Shown here piece by piece: positions 62,585 through 64,000 of a stretch of DNA of 64,000 nt. Location of the stretch: contig NZ_LXEP01000006.1 in NCBI RefSeq assembly GCF_001654835.1, positions 1-64,000 of the forward strand, written 5' to 3'. The notes beneath the pieces were generated by a model that saw only the letters and a list, made by a program, of their open reading frames with translations, made no database searches and had not been told where the DNA came from. This stretch comes from Buttiauxella gaviniae ATCC 51604. Lineage in GTDB: Bacteria > Pseudomonadota > Gammaproteobacteria > Enterobacterales > Enterobacteriaceae. Made by a program: the position numbers and the translations under genes. Position 1 is the stretch's first letter. Every line of letters starts with the position of its first letter.

Positions 62585-64000
62585 GGGGTTTCCTCCAGAG
62601 GTAAACGTAGGGTAATACGGGTAAATCGGTCTGACTCAGAATCCACTTTAATACCGCAGTCATCGCCGTATCGGGCGCGCAGACGTTTATCTACAAGACT
62701 CATCCCAAGTCCACTGGAGGTGTTTTTTTCCTGATATAAACCGGCGTTGTCTTCAATAGAAAGCTGCAAATACTCGCCATTCTGGCAGGCATTAACCGTC
62801 ACCTCCCCGACGCCAAGCAACTGCGAAGTGCCGTGCTTAATGGCATTTTCAACAATGGGTTGCAGAGTGAAAGCCGGTAACTGTACCTGCGACAGTGCCT
62901 GAGGAACATTCAGTTGCACGCGTAATCGTGACTGAAAACGCGCCTGTTCGATTTGCAGATAAGCATTCACATGTTCAATTTCATCGGCAAGCGTCACTAT
63001 CTCGCTTGGGCGCTTTAAATTTTTACGGAAGAAGGTCGAGAGATATTGCACCAGTTGGCACGCTTGTTCATTATCCCGGCGAATAACGGCCACCAGCGTA
63101 TTTAATGCGTTAAACAGGAAGTGCGGGTTCACCTGCGCGTGCAGAAGCTTGATCTCTGACTGCGTTAGCATCTGCTTCTGGCGTTCATACTGCCCCGCCA
63201 GAATCTGGGCTGAGAGCAGCTGCGCGATGCCTTCGCCCAGCGTGCGGTTAATCGAACTGAACAAACGGTTTTTCGCTTCATAAAGTTTAATGGTGCCAAT
63301 CACGCGGCTATTTTCACCGTACAGAGGGATAACAAGCGTCGAACCGAGTTTGCAATGCGGGTGCAGTGAACAACGGTACGGCACTTCATTGCCGTCGGCA
63401 TAGACCACTTCACCGCGTTCAATTGCTTGCCAGGTATATTCAGACGAGATCGGGCTGCCTGGTAAATGATGGTCGGCACCGATGCCAGTAAACGCAAGCA
63501 GCTTCTCGTGATCGGTAATAGCAACGGCTCCGATATCCAACTCCAGATGGAGCACCTGCGCCACTTTCATACTGTTTTCCTGGTTAAAACCTCCGCGCAG
63601 AATCCCTTCTGTCGAGGCCGCAACTTTTAACGCGGTTGCCGAGAATGCCGAGGTGTATTTCTCAAACATCGCGCGCTTGTCGAGCAAAATACGCATAAAT
63701 AACGCAGCACCCACGGTGTTGGTTATCATCATCGGAGCGGCGATACTTTTCACCAGATTCAATGCATCGGCAAACGGGCGAGCAATCAACAAAATAATGC
63801 CCATCTGGAAGAATTCAGCCAGCAGTGTAATACCGCCTGCGGTCAGCGGATTAAACAACAAATCGCTGCGCCCACGACGAATCAGCAAACGGTGCAGCAG
63901 CCCACCAAGTAGCCCTTCTACAATGGTGGAAACCATGCAACTTAGCGCGGTCATGCCTCCCATCGAATAACGATGCAGCCCGCCGGTTAAACCCACTAGC
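62578..64000 (-). CDS. btsS: BtsS (YehU), LytS-type sensor histidine kinase, 5' end outside window
   Basis: The frame is open to the window edge; about 90 N-terminal residues (first membrane helices) are missing against E. coli (561). Membrane helices to about residue 110 of the visible part, a GAF-type domain ([14 protein letters not shown].., [20 protein letters not shown]), then the LytS kinase with phospho-His in [16 protein letters not shown] and N-box IVENAIKHG, and the ATP-binding [11 protein letters not shown]. It senses extracellular pyruvate with high affinity in E. coli. The GTG at 63996 is not the start. Confidence 0.95.
   Translation of the reverse strand, partial: LVGLTGGLHRYSMGGMTALSCMVSTIVEGLLGGLLHRLLIRRGRSDLLFNPLTAGGITLLAEFFQMGIILLIARPFADALNLVKSIAAPMMITNTVGAALFMRILLDKRAMFEKYTSAFSATALKVAASTEGILRGGFNQENSMKVAQVLHLELDIGAVAITDHEKLLAFTGIGADHHLPGSPISSEYTWQAIERGEVVYADGNEVPYRCSLHPHCKLGSTLVIPLYGENSRVIGTIKLYEAKNRLFSSINRTLGEGIAQLLSAQILAGQYERQKQMLTQSEIKLLHAQVNPHFLFNALNTLVAVIRRDNEQACQLVQYLSTFFRKNLKRPSEIVTLADEIEHVNAYLQIEQARFQSRLRVQLNVPQALSQVQLPAFTLQPIVENAIKHGTSQLLGVGEVTVNACQNGEYLQLSIEDNAGLYQEKNTSSGLGMSLVDKRLRARYGDDCGIKVDSESDRFTRITLRLPLEETPC

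Noticed and set aside
1-64000. CRISPR arrays, tRNA or rRNA genes and insertion sequences
   Set aside because: I saw no regularly spaced direct repeats, no tRNA-like cloverleaf with CCA context at the prophage edge, no rRNA and no transposase frame.

Overview
The window is chromosomal DNA from a member of the Enterobacteriaceae. The host gene order yegS, fbaB, thiD, thiM ... yehS, btsR, btsS matches the 46-47 min region of Escherichia coli. The fimbrial cluster is of the Salmonella type (fimA-C-D-H-F beside fimZ and a fimY-like gene). I cannot name the genus from sequence alone.

Region 1 (1 to about 23.6 kb) is the integrase-proximal part of a P2/HP1-like myovirus prophage whose other end lies left of the window. 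From the left it holds a truncated repetitive tail fibre, baseplate genes I and J and a wedge-like gene, tape measure, a tail-assembly chaperone with a -1 frameshift extension, spanins, endolysin and holin, tail tube and sheath, tail completion genes, and the capsid block L-M-N-O. The divergent terminase and portal genes P and Q, an Ogr-type late activator, the replication protein A, a Dam-type methylase, Cox, repressor C and integrase follow. Regulation and replication are P2-like. The tail and lysis half is arranged as in HP1, with lysis genes between tube and chaperone. The integrase end lies about 1.5 kb from yegS, so the insertion is at or near the locus that carries the P2 remnant ogrK in E. 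coli.

Region 2 (23.7 to 35.7 kb) is host backbone with an accessory operon: a threonine-aldolase-like PLP enzyme, yegS, a five-gene peptide-type ABC importer led by an enolase-superfamily enzyme, fbaB, and thiM-thiD behind a TPP riboswitch. An apparent half riboswitch sits on the opposite strand just outside thiM.

Region 3 (35.7 to 49.5 kb) is an AT-rich regulatory block joined to fimbriae. It holds an orphan periplasmic binding protein, a membrane EAL protein with a dead GGDEF domain, a MASE1-GGDEF cyclase without its inhibitory site, a FimY-like regulator and FimZ, facing the operon fimA-fimC-fimD-fimH-fimF. It reads as a cyclic-di-GMP and two-regulator control unit for type 1 fimbriae.

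Region 4 (49.5 to 64 kb) holds a mechanosensitive channel, a small secreted protein, a CstA-family transporter preceded by direct repeats matching the BtsR operator, a roughly 190-bp palindromic element, a molybdenum hydroxylase with a triheme cytochrome and its maturation genes, then yehS, btsR and a truncated btsS. The operator links the transporter to the BtsSR pyruvate-sensing system about 8 kb away.
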